DNA from: Isoetes taiwanensis
Taxonomy: Eukaryota > Streptophyta > Lycopodiopsida > Isoetales > Isoetaceae
Direction: 5' to 3'
DNA length: 64,000 bases
Assembly: GCA_021234155.1 (NCBI GenBank)
Contig: JAJEKV010000033.1
Coordinates: 11,606,163 to 11,670,162, forward strand
The translations under genes were made by a program, and so were the position numbers. The notes beneath the pieces were generated by a model. That model had not been told where the DNA came from, made no database searches, and was given only the letters and a program-made list of their open reading frames with translations. This document shows positions 31,836 to 41,636 of this stretch, piece by piece. The first letter of the stretch is position 1, and each line of letters begins with the position of its first letter.

Positions 31836-32430
31836 CTAATTGTGGTCCCCCCGAATCCTTCGTGTCAAGGCCAGATCCTTTGGCATGATGGTAACCCTCT
31901 TAGCATGGATAGCACAAAGATTATCCCAAAAAAGGGACATCATGTCGTCTTCTGCGGTCTCCTGGAGGGCGATCATAGCATAGGTCTGGAACCGAAGGTC
32001 GGTCTGATACTCCTGTGCTATCTCTCGAACCAGGCGCTGGAAGGGAAGCTTTTGTAATATAAGTTCTGTAGTCTTCTGATGCTTCTAAACCTCTCGCGTC
32101 TGGGCGTTTGGTCTAGTGGTGACCCACTAGTTCCTTAGCAATGTGGTCTCGAGTTCGAGACCGCCCAGAATCGCACTCGGTACTGTTGGGGGTCAAATCC
32201 CAACAGACGCAATGTAAGGTGGTTGGGGGCAGGGCCCAACCAAGCAATGTAGTGTGGTGTGTGGTCATATGTCCAGTTGGATGCTGCCTAGTGGCGTGAC
32301 GTTAAAACTACTATCTATCTATCTCAACGCCACAGTACCTGGTTTAAACCTATGAGGTTTTTGTTGCTGAGCCGGTGGCTTGGAAGCATCTTGCCTCCTA
32401 GTACGGGGCCGGGTCGAGCAGCATCCACGC
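31836..32430 (-). pseudogene. Histone H3-like pseudogene split by a SINE
   Basis: Minus strand, no intron. The C-terminal part (32096 to 31836) reads [34 protein letters not shown], then [18 protein letters not shown] and TRRIRG before TAG at 31836-31838. This is alphaN through the C-terminus of H3, one residue short before NLCAIH. Upstream a TAG (32085-32087) sits where an Arg of REIRRY is expected. On the far side of the SINE, KPHRFKPGTVALR ends at 32322, and its tail (KPPAQQQ) is unlike the canonical H3 tail. The divergent tail could mean a CENH3-type or other variant parent, but loop 1 is not lengthened as is usual for CENH3. It lacks a normal start and is not functional. Confidence 0.8.
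32097..32321 (+). mobile_element. tRNA-derived SINE, copy 1
   Basis: Box A-like GGCGTTTGGTCTAGTGG (about 32103-32119) and box B-like GAGTTCGAGACC (about 32150-32161) are spaced as in a tRNA. A body with GCAATGTAAGGTGG and GGGGGCAGGGCCCA follows, then a 3' end GTGGCGTGACGTTAAAA and a short TATC repeat tail to about 32321. It lies inside the H3-like sequence, exactly between its LR and EV codons. TCTC occurs at both junctions, a possible short target duplication. The same body and 3' end recur at about 60455-60672. RNA polymerase III would transcribe it; reverse transcription would be supplied by a LINE. Confidence 0.75.
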
Positions 32431-32576
32431 GATCCTACCGTCAGGCAGAGCTTGTGGCCTTGCCAAGACTCCCCAACGCTTGGAGCTTCTGCTTATAAAT
32501 GCTCCCCGACTTGTGTGCCGTGCCCTTTCGCCTCCGTTTGACAACGAGAACATCAGTTTAATCCAGAGCCCACTGT

Positions 32577-32960
32577 GTTTGCTGCCAACTGGCCGAGTTT
32601 TGCGCTGATTATCCCGCTCAGCCTCCTGCTAGACGACCTGCTCAGCTTGCTGGGGAGATGCAGGATGAATTTTGCATGCCACCAAAGCAAGGTATTAATT
32701 TGTGGCATACTGTGATGTCTCATGTTGTGGCTAGATGTCCTGGGTTTGATAAGGATGTAGAGGCTTGTCGCAAGAAATGGAGATCAATGTATAGGGATTA
32801 CGCAAGAGATAAGGCCTACAACAATATCGCTGGTAATGATAGATCTAATCAATGTGAATGGTTTTGCATTGTTGATGAATACATGGGAACGAGGGCCAAT
32901 CACTATAACCCCTCAATGTGTAGTTTTTTTGTGTTTTTTTTGGCAAAAAATAACACGTAA
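32577..32960 (+). pseudogene. Trihelix (Myb/SANT-like) DNA-binding domain ORF
   Basis: The frame, open upstream of an ATG at 32658, contains INLWHTVMSHVVARCPGFD, then ACRKKWRSMYRDYARDK and NQCEWFCIVDEYMG. The spaced Trp residues and CRKKW-x-x-M-x-x-x-Y fit the trihelix/Myb_DNA-bind_4 class, which binds GT-type DNA sites and is also found in the accessory proteins of PIF/Harbinger transposons. The frame runs into a low-complexity Phe/Ala tail and then a minisatellite, so the protein is truncated. It could be a transposon accessory-gene fragment or a host transcription-factor relic. Confidence 0.6.
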
Positions 32961-33400
32961 ACATTACCCATAGTATTGTTCCGAAAATGCTAGAAACAAC
33001 GCATAGTTTTTACTGTGGTTTTTCACACACAAGTAACGCATAGTTTTCATGCGTGGCTTTCAAACGAAAACAATACGTAGTTTTTAGGTGTATTTCACCG
33101 TCATTTCTAGATAAAAACAACGCGTAATTTTATGTGTAGTTTTCACGCAAAAACAAAAACATCACATAGTTTTAAATGTGATCTTCACCTAAAACCAATG
33201 TATAGTCTTTACATGTAGGATTTTTTAGCATAGTTTTTCTTTAATTGTCCACATATTATTTTTGTTGTTTGTAATGCAACCACATATTGTTTTTCCTGAA
33301 ACAAATGTATGGTCTTTACATGTATTTTTTAGCATAGTTTTCCTTTAATTGCCCACATGTTATTTTTGTTGTTTGTAATGCACCCACGGTATTGTTTTTC
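32945..33400. repeat. Degenerate minisatellite ACGCATAGTTTT
   Basis: At least seven variants of a 35-45 bp unit, AACAACGCATAGTTTTTA with a GTGT-x-TTTTCAC spacer, run from about 32948 to 33230. A second family, ACATGT-ATTTTTTAGCATAGTTTT-CTTTAATTG, appears twice (about 33215 and 33318). AT-rich, non-coding. Confidence 0.6.
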
Positions 33401-33540
33401 ATATAATTTTTTCTAGACATATTATTTTGTCTATTGTAGTTTTACTAAAAACACTGTTGGATTAAAGGAAAACAACAAAAGAATAGCTCCAAATTACATC
33501 TTCTTTTTTATTTTGGGATTGCATTGGGTTCCGTGCCAGA

Positions 33541-33576
33541 GGGAACGCCGCATCTTACGCCGCATGCGGCATTCCC
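33541..33576. repeat. GC hairpin motif, copy 1
   Basis: GGGAACGCCGCAT (33541-33553) pairs with ATGCGGCATTCCC (33564-33576), 12 of 13 bp Watson-Crick plus one G-T, with a 10-nt loop. TTCCCCTTGCGG follows at once. A related motif lies at 36275, in the same orientation. Confidence 0.65.
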
Positions 33577-33599
33577 TCTTCCCCTTGCGGGACGTGGTG

Positions 33600-35470
33600 C
33601 AATATGAATTTTAAATTTTTGACTATTTTTAAACCCTTCAGATTTGATTCAGTCGCTCCTTCGTTCCCATTGCCATAGCCAGTGCATAACCAGCTTCAGC
33701 ACAAGGTTGCCTCTATCTAGACAACCTACTTTCCCTATTCTACACAGCTTTCTGCTGTCATATCTGCCATAGCCGAGCTCGGCAAGGGATGCTACTTCAT
33801 CATCTTGATGCCCCATTAGTGACAGAAGTTCGCAATTTATAGGCGAAATGGCCAATAGCTTATTTATCTGTACTTCAAATGCAAACGTTGCCATAGCTAG
33901 AGGCTCCGGCAGTGCGGCACAACAGTTCTTTCTTTTGTCTTCAGGCTATATCGGTGGCCCTTTGAGAAGCAAGTTTTGGCATTATTTTTTTCCAGATTGA
34001 AGAGTATCGGTAGAAAAGAAAACGCCCGTAAAGTCATTTTTGTTTTGGGCTAGGAGAAAACGTCCGTAAACCCATTTTCGGTTTTGGTTTAGGGTTAGAA
34101 ACCGCATCTGTTATCTGCGAGGGTTTTGCGTGATTAAAGTTAAGAGATATGTTTTCTACATCATAAGGCATAAGGCAAGAGTCAACGAAATTTGTAACTC
34201 GTTTTTTTGGTTCGGATCAAAGGCAAGATCTCAGTATTTCGAGCCGGACCCCATCGCGATTTGACAAATTTCGAACGATTTTTGGGTGGGCTTATCTTCA
34301 CAAACACGGTGCTACTTAATCGTTGTCTCATCCCTTTGTCTTGGTCTCAGAATGCATTCAGTAACTTTCCCAAGTTAATGGCTTTGGTTTTGTAAACCTA
34401 AACTGCAATTGTAGGTGGAGCTTGGAGCAACTGATTTTTCCCTCTTCTGCTTCTTTGTCTTGGTACGTTTTATTCTCTTAAAATGTCTACTGTCAAGATT
34501 CAAAATTTTGTTCTTGATGACTTTTCTTTTATGTAGGCATGATTATGGGGCTGTCTAGTCTGACTTTTCTTTTATGTAGGCATGATTACGGGGCAGTCTG
34601 TCTCTACTGTTTGGTTTAATCAGAGACTAAAGCACCCGATATAAGGACATGCCAGGGTAAAAATGATCATCCCAGGGCGCACCTTCTCTTCAGTGATAGA
34701 CCGCTTTACTGGCATCTCAATCATACACCCTTAACATAGGTGAGGTTGGTTGTTTTCCTTTCTTTACATGCATTAATAAAAATTCGTGCACTAACAGGCA
34801 TTGCACAAGACTTGATATTAGCATATTGACTTGGTTCATGTCTTCTGATGCCCGCGACAAATGCCCAACCTTCTAATAGAGTTGTTTTATGCATTTGTAT
34901 ATTTAATATATTCTCCCTTTCCATGAAAAATTTCACTTTTAGGATTTTCAACAATTCTACATAAATATTCATAAATGTTGCAGTTGCTTCCATAAGTCAA
35001 GCTTAACCTCCATGAATTAAGTTTAGCCGTCAGTGTTTAATATATCGTCAATGTTTAATATATCGACAATGTTTTTCAACATGTGGATAAAAGGTCCTTT
35101 CTTGAATAGGTTTGTTGCAAAGCAATATCCAGATTGTGTGCTTAGTAACAGATCTGAATGGGTCTGTCTGTACATTAGGTAGAAATTGAACAATAGACGG
35201 TTGCATAAGTAAATTCAAACCTGCTACGTCCTATTGCAGAAGGGCCTGACAGATGATTTGAGTAAGAAGTAGGCCTTGCTGGCTTCAATAATAATTTGGT
35301 CTACACGAAAACCAGAAAACAACAGTTTTCTTAACACAGCTTCTTAATTTTGCAGATGCAAAGATGCACAAAACATTTGAGCGTTTCATGGACAACTTGG
35401 ACTTATACCGACCGACCAATCTTCTTTTGTAATTCACACCAGGCCCTGATTACTGTCATTTTAGCCTAAA
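33600..35470. other. AT-rich stretch with a short tandem duplication
   Basis: No recognised gene. Frames at 33894-33649 and 34993-34721 (minus) are short and motif-free. A 43-bp unit starting TGACTTTTCTTTTATG is tandemly duplicated at 34518 and 34561. ATATATCG-TCAATGTTTAAT words repeat near 35040-35075. Confidence 0.45.
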
Positions 35471-35473
35471 ATT

Positions 35474-35713
35474 ATGGCCAGCAATCCTTCCGCCACTCTT
35501 TCTGTCGCTTCCCTGCTTTCCTCCGCTTCTTTCCGCCGCTTCCCTTCTTTCCACCGCTTCCCTTTCCTCCGCTTTCGTTTCTTTTCTTTCTTTTACGCTT
35601 GTTTCCTTGTTAATCGATTAACAAGCTCCGAGTTTAAAACCGACTTTCTGCAGAGCGGAAGGGATCCCTTAACCTCCTCGATCAAACATTGGCTGCAGCA
35701 ATCTGTTTGCTGA
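35474..35713 (+). CDS. Possible exon encoding an organelle transit peptide
   Basis: The ATG at 35474 is in good context (AAATTATGGCC). The first 35 residues (MASNPSATLSVASLLSSASF, then Arg/Phe-rich) have the Ser/Ala/Arg-rich, acid-free composition of a plastid or mitochondrial transit peptide. The frame ends at 35711-35713 without a recognisable mature domain. The CTTTCC-rich DNA makes chance Ser/Phe/Arg coding possible. Confidence 0.25.
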   Translation: MASNPSATLSVASLLSSASFRRFPSFHRFPFLRFRFFSFFYACFLVNRLTSSEFKTDFLQSGRDPLTSSIKHWLQQSVC

Positions 35714-36274
35714 AGTGAATTCGAGCTCCGATCTGCTTCCACATTCCTGTTTAATCCCAGAATTTGAAGAAAATAGCTGTAGATTTGCAGCAGAAGTGCA
35801 TAAGAGGTGCTAAATTTGCCCGGGTTCGCCATTTCATGGGCTCTGTTTCTGCAACAGAATACGATCCTCTGTTTTTTTCACAAAATGTACGCAAAAATGT
35901 GTTTTTTTCAACAAAATGTTAGGCTCCTCTTTTTCCTTGTTTCTGGCGGCAAGCAGCAGAGATCCAAAGCATTGCTCCGGCCAAAGCAGCAGAGATCCAA
36001 GCCGGATTTATCCCTGCCCATCATGTTTCTTGGCTCCATAGCTTCTTACTGAAGCAAGTTTCTTGGCTCCATAGCTTCGACCCGATTAAAAAATCATAGC
36101 TCCATATCTCCATAGCTTCACCGATTAAAAAATCATAGCTCTTCCTTCACCGATTAAAAGAAAACATAACCTACCTTCCGGATTTGAGCAAAGAAAAAAA
36201 ATCCCTGTTCGTAATCAGGGCCTGGGTGTGAATTACGTAGTACTTAAAATGGTAGTGTGTTGGACTTTGTGCCC

Positions 36275-36307
36275 GGAACGCCGCAGTGCAGACGCATGCG
36301 GCGTTCC
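36275..36307. repeat. GC hairpin motif, copy 2
   Basis: GGAACGCCGCA (36275-36285) pairs perfectly with TGCGGCGTTCC (36297-36307), an 11-bp stem with an 11-nt loop. TTCCCCTTGCGG follows at about 36320, as after copy 1 at 33541. The 36310-36770 stretch otherwise has no gene I can support. Confidence 0.65.
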
Positions 36308-36929
36308 TTTCTGGCCTGAGTTTCCCCTTGCGGCATCCCGGTTGCCAGCATTTATTTCTGAATTTTGAAGTTTGTCAAGCCGACCCCATTCAATATTCAA
36401 TGACGACGAATTGAATTCTGGACCAGCTTTCTCTCACAATACGAATCTCAAATCTCACTTTGGCGCTTCTGGCCTTTGCCCCGTGCCGGACCCTTGGAGC
36501 TGTGGAGCTCTTCAGTTGGGCGGCATCGTCATAGGTGAGCATGAAACAAAGCACGAAAGCAAAAATCCGAAGCTCCATCATACCAAAACTGATTGCAATG
36601 CTGTTATTTTTGCAGGATAGAAGATTCGAGCTTCTGGAAAACTAATCTCTGGCTCTTCTGGAAAACAATCTCTGGCTCTCAAGGTAGAAGGTATAGAAGC
36701 TGACCATTGCAGTCTTCAAATCTGATCAAGTTTTATTCTTCAGGTCATTAGTCTCCTACATTTTACTCACCTGGTTGAGCAGGCTGTTCACGGCGAGTAT
36801 TTGCGAGGTATGTTGCACTACTATTTCAGTACGATTCCATTCCAGTACGATTGACTATCTTTGTTTTGTTTTAAGTTTGCTTCATAATCGTGATAGAAAT
36901 TTCCATAAAAATGAAAGGATAACATCTGC

Positions 36930-37010
36930 CGCAACCCCTGCCGACCCCATCTGTTCAAATGCCTGCCTGACCAGGTGGTATAAGAACAAACATACGTACC
37001 AGCTGAAAAA
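36930..37010 (-). pseudogene. PPR repeat fragment
   Basis: The minus strand reads AFEQMGSAGVAADVILSF, the helix B to next helix A junction of a pentatricopeptide repeat (A-x-x-x-F-x-x-M-x-x-x-G-x-x-x-D). Only about one repeat is visible. A second fragment on the same strand lies at 37310-37543. Confidence 0.4.
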
Positions 37011-37309
37011 ATGGTTATTGCCTTTAAAATAATTTGACATTTTTTGAGTTTTTTTCGTTTCTCTAGGAAACACGATCGCAAACCTGGACATGCGTGATGT
37101 GCAACTCTTTAGCCAGACATGTGCACCTCTTACTTGAAAGAGAGATAATGAATCCTTGAGATCAAGCAACTGTGACAGTAGATTGACAATAGTTTTTGCC
37201 AGTTAAGGCTCTTAAAGCTTCTTATTAACACCTGCCAGACTAAATTAAATCATTCTGTAAACATCCCCTCTGTAGACTAACCAAAGATTTTAACTATTAG
37301 GTTATCCAT

Positions 37310-37543
37310 TTATATAAAAGATGTAAATGCATTTGCCTTGAGTGCCCCATGTAAATCAGACTTATTTGCATGTGCAGTGATAAGAGCTGACCCCATAATC
37401 ACTGCAGTGATAAGAGCTGACCCCATAATCTTCGTGTTAGGTAATAAACCGAGGGTCTTCATTTCATTCATAAGCTCCATAATGCAATCAGGTGAATCCT
37501 CACAAGCTTTCATCATTGTATTGTATGTCACAATATTGGGCAT
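37310..37543 (-). pseudogene. PPR protein fragment
   Basis: PNIVTYNTMMKACEDS, then IMELMNEMKTLGLLPNT and ALITAHANKSDLHGALK, are consecutive pentatricopeptide helices in organellar RNA-binding proteins. A 30-bp tandem duplication (units at about 37375 and 37405) repeats the word IMGSALITA. About two repeats remain. Confidence 0.65.
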
Positions 37544-37690
37544 TCTAAATGATCACAGGTGGTCTTCTTTAGTGATGTCTTTCCAACAGAAAATAACAAC
37601 TGGCATGACTGCTTTAAATTGCTATGTTCTACAAATTTTAGCTTCAGTTTCCTTACTAATTTTAAATTACTTTTATGCAGGTTGCATATT

Positions 37691-37918
37691 ACACTGGTGA
37701 TAACTGCAGTGTGTTTTGCTGCTGGATGCTGTAAGCTTCCTTTCTTCTATATATTTTGTAGAATTTGAAGCAAAGTTTGCCCTTTGAGTTTGTGACATGG
37801 TAAAACACTGGTGATAATTGCAGTGTGTTTTGCTGCTGGATGCTGTAAGCTTCCTTTCTTCTATATATTTTGTAAAATTTGAAGCAAAGTTTGCCCTTTG
37901 AGTTTGTGACATGGTAAA
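37691..37918. repeat. 114-bp tandem duplication
   Basis: Units start ACACTGGTGATAA at 37691 and 37805. Both carry TGCAGTGTGTTTTGCTGCTG, the CTATATATTTTGTA string and AAGTTTGCCCTTTGAG. They differ at only a few positions, so the duplication is recent. It lies just upstream of the TFIIB relic. Confidence 0.85.
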
Positions 37919-38084
37919 AATAACTCTTGGGCTTCGTTATGCATGCTTATCCATTTTAACATATATGCTTTTGAAACAGTTCAACAAATTTCCCAAATTC
38001 GAAAGCTTCCAAAACTTAACACAGTATTTTGCAAAGCACTTACAGCAGGTGTATTGGCAGCTTCCATGTGCCATTTTAGCCATT

Positions 38085-38255
38085 CTAGCCATTTTAGGGA
38101 GAAGTCAGGATGCCATTTTAGCTGCTTGCCTGTACATAGCGTGTCGCCAAGAAGATAAACCCAGGACTTTTAAGGAGATACATTCTGTTGTCAATGGTGC
38201 CACAAAGAAAGAAAAAGGGACCATTTCACATATGCCAATACAGATTAATACTGAA
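38085..38255 (+). pseudogene. Transcription factor IIB exon fragment
   Basis: From 38097 the frame reads [20 protein letters not shown], then [19 protein letters not shown]. This is the end of the first cyclin fold of TFIIB, the general factor bridging TBP and RNA polymerase II. The family has KEICSVANGATKKEIGR here; changes at KEIH, SVVN and KEKG suggest relaxed constraint. Upstream frame sequence is unrelated, so this is one exon or a retrocopied scrap. I found no convincing continuation downstream to 38950. Confidence 0.75.
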
Positions 38256-38259
38256 AATC

Positions 38260-39080
38260 TCCATGCTTGCTTCTTGAAGGTAGCTTCTTTGTTTCCATCC
38301 TGTGCTTTTATCTGCATTTGAGCCTCTTACTGTTACTGGCTGTAAGATGACCTGCGGCCACAAATGCTCCATGATGGTGCTGTTTTCTTCGCCCCTTATC
38401 ATCCACATTAGGACATGAGCTGCAAGATTCAAAGCTCAGGTAATTTCTGCCTATTTTTTCAGGTCTTCAAGTTTCCTGCATTCATGGAAGAGATCTGGAT
38501 TGCCATAGGTTTGAGTTTCCTCCATCTAGGCAGAGTTCTAATTTTTTGAGGTTTAATTTAAACCTATATCTAGATACTCTTTTTCTTCATAAGTTGTTCA
38601 ATAGCTCCATTGTTTGACAAGTTGTTAGACTTTGTTACAGGTATTTGTAAGTTATATTTTCATGTTCTTTGCTGCAACATGCCATTTTTTTTGCCCGTTT
38701 TAACGTAGTCTGAGACCCATGGGCACTTCAGTAAGCAGATGAATATAGAAGACTCTTGCTGGCCAGGTTCTGCACTCCAGTTTAGATGCCATTTTTCATG
38801 CTGAAGGACCTTGCTACCTAAGTGAGAATCTAATTATTTGCATTATTTGTAGAAAGTTTCAGAACGTTTTATTTTCTGTTTTTCACTGTTTATTTTATGA
38901 CACTACAAGGACGGAGGATTTAAAGTCTAAAGGCATGTCCCTGGATGACCCCAAACAACTATGGCAGGAAAAAAAATTAAATTCTAGATTGCTAACCATG
39001 ATGTGGAACTACTTTGGAGACAGATATGGAGTTGTTGCTGGTTTTGAAGACACAATCTTTATCAAAAATATGAAGCCACA
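38260..39080. other. AT-rich stretch without recognised genes
   Basis: It contains splice-like CAG and polypyrimidine runs (for example 38450-38462 and 38640), but no open frame with recognisable homology after the TFIIB fragment. It might be intronic in origin. Confidence 0.35.
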
Positions 39081-39084
39081 ATCT

Positions 39085-39280
39085 TTATCAAAACATAATG
39101 ATTTGTAAGCTTGACGAGACGTTGTTATATAGAACATAAAAATCCGTAAGCTCCACTAGACATTGTTATATAGAAATAGGACATAATGATTTGTAAGCTT
39201 GCAAGATATTGTTAGAAATAGAACATAATGATCTGGCAAGACATTGTTAGAAATATATGCACGATGAGACATCATTAGAA
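39085..39280. repeat. Degenerate ~45-60 bp tandem repeat
   Basis: Four variants of ACATAATGATTTGTAAGCTTG, followed by AGACATTGTTATATAGA-type sequence, start near 39090, 39125, 39180 and 39223. It is non-coding. Confidence 0.5.
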
Positions 39281-39289
39281 TCTAGATAA

Positions 39290-40960
39290 CAGAACCATTG
39301 ATGCAATTGATGCAAAAGATCATGGCAAATGGCTTTAAAACAAAATTTAGTGCCTAGATGTTAAATTGTAAATTCACATTCACCTAAAATTTAGGAAGAG
39401 CAATAAAATTACAAGAGGGCATGGTTAAATAAAATAGCATTATGTCTAAAATCAGATGCAGTAGTTTTGTAACTCTATAAACGGTTTCATAAAGTACAAG
39501 ATGAATTGGCTATATTAATTGAAGCATTTTCTACTTACATATGACATAATATTTTAGCCAATAGATTTCTAGAGCAATGGAAACAATGTGTCACATGCAT
39601 TCAATCTTTGTGAAACATCCTTCCAATGTAAAAACAAGATAGGTTAAATTCTTCCTTATCTGTGTGACAAACACTTGTGTTTCTTGGCGACAAAGAACAA
39701 CAACAAAAATCAGAGTTTACCCCATTCTAAAGTTGGAGGGGAGATAGCACAGGTCCAAGCTGAAAGTAATTTAGAGATACCAGAGGTACGAAGTATTGGT
39801 TTTTTAATGCCACTTGAAGGAATCGTGTAGGATGAAATATATGGTTTTAGGTCTAACTACGATCAAGTTTATTATCTCTTAGATTGCATCTGAAAAAACA
39901 ATTGTTTCAAATTGCAGATTGATAAAGTTGTTGTACCATGAGCTTCCTTACGGGGTAAAAGTTCGCAAAATGCCTAGAGACACATCTTTTAGCTTTTCGC
40001 AACCTATTCAGTTAGAAGATTAGTAATCAGAGAACTGAGGAAATTGAGAGACCGGTCAAATATTTTGCTTGAAATAAAGATAAGTAGGAAAGACGAGGAG
40101 AAACAAGGAAACAATAGTGGGTTTTGTTTGTATTCTTATTTCTGGTGTTGATTTGTGTCATCTTGAAGGCGTCCATTCAGAAGTGCAGCGTTAAGATAAA
40201 GAAATAAATATGACATGAAAAGTATTTTCACAAGCAGGAGTATTAGAGAACATATATTAAACTGTTTACGCCCTTGCTTTTGAGCTTTGGAGTTTCATAT
40301 TTTATAGTATATATAAAATAATTGACATTTATTTGGATGCACAACATGTCCAAATGTGTGAATTAATGTGTTTACAAATTGAAAGCATTGGTTGTATCTT
40401 TGTTGGTCGTTTCCACAGTCATACTTACCCACGACCTCCAATAACAAAACGAAGCCATTTCACTAACCAAAAGACCTTCCAAGATGCCGACTGAAAGCAA
40501 AGATGTTGCAGAAAACAAGAATCAATTTCTTTTGATAGATAATTTTCACCATTATCTTGCTCCCCATTTTTGGACTATAATCATATTGCACCACTTTGAT
40601 CCCATTGTGTATATCATGATTGGGTTAGTTTTTCATGTACATTGTTCCTCATAAACAAAAAAAAAAAAAAATAGATTGTTTAGAACACCCAATATCGTGC
40701 AATGATAATTTTGTTATAGGTGCAATGTGCTTTCACACACAACCATCTTGCATATTCACTCAAATGAATACACATACAAAACATATGCAACACCATCCAA
40801 ATCTTCCACTCCTCATTCCATACACACATACTATTACACATGCTTGACATCTATTTCTTTCTATTTTATCCCATCCCAATCCCGCTCCATTCCTTCCATC
40901 AACTTTGCATCTACCCCATCCATGTGTCCGCGAATAATGCCCGGCATCGCCAGGCACACG
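39290..40960. other. AT-rich non-coding stretch
   Basis: No gene is recognised. It contains an A run of about 16 at 40657-40672 followed by sequence with CACACA/ATACACA words (40730-40840). The frames there are His/Thr/Ser-rich by composition. Confidence 0.45.
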
Positions 40961-40963
40961 TTG

Positions 40964-41230
40964 CTAGTAAGGATCTGTTGCAGGATCAAGAAGGAACGAA
41001 GCTCCAGTGGAAGCAAACAGGCTGGAACCCAGGAAGCTCCACTTCCTTTTCTTGCCTATTTCTAGCATCTCTTGCGCAACTGCCCTCGCATCCTGCCTTG
41101 TAAGATCACAACAAATCACCTGGACATTGGAACTCGGTCCTCCCATGCAACAAATTGGCCCCTTCGCAAGCAAATTCGGCATATCCATCCCAAGCGAGAT
41201 GATTACTTTGTGTTCGGCCGGATATGCCAA
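40964..41230 (-). CDS. Unrecognised 88-codon ORF, possibly an exon relic
   Basis: The minus-strand frame MAYPAEHKVIISLGMDMPNL, then VQVICCDLTRQDARAVAQEM and LEIGKKRKWSFLG, has natural-looking protein composition: alternating hydrophobic beta strands, then an amphipathic helix. It is more convincing than the overlapping plus-strand frames. I do not recognise the family. It lacks flanking exons that I can see. Confidence 0.35.
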   Translation of the reverse strand: MAYPAEHKVIISLGMDMPNLLAKGPICCMGGPSSNVQVICCDLTRQDARAVAQEMLEIGKKRKWSFLGSSLFASTGASFLLDPATDPY

Positions 41231-41239
41231 TAGATATGC

Positions 41240-41599
41240 AGTTTTGGAATTAAAAATGCATTAGAGCTTCTTCTGCAGGTGCAGTGCAGTAGTCGCCCTG
41301 GATCTTTGAAGATGAAACATAGGCTTGCAGAACAGCCTGCAGATGCCCAGACCTACAGGCGACCTGGATAACATAGCCAGGCCTTCAAAAAATAGGTCCG
41401 AAGAAATTGAACCTCCAAGCCACAACGGCCTCACCAGAGCCCCAAAACACCATCACTGATTTTGTTAAAACAAGAGAAACTCCACTGGAAACTCATAAAC
41501 ACCCACAAATTGTCTGCACGGTAATCTGCACAATCACCCAAAATTGAGGATAAACAGATTAACACCATCGTCTCTGGGTTTCCAATGTTTCTAAATTAG

Positions 41600-41636
<37 letters not shown>

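Noticed and set aside
41605-41633. T29 run as a terminator
   Set aside because: In plant nuclear DNA this is more likely a reversed poly(A) tail or microsatellite; no pol III gene is seen upstream.
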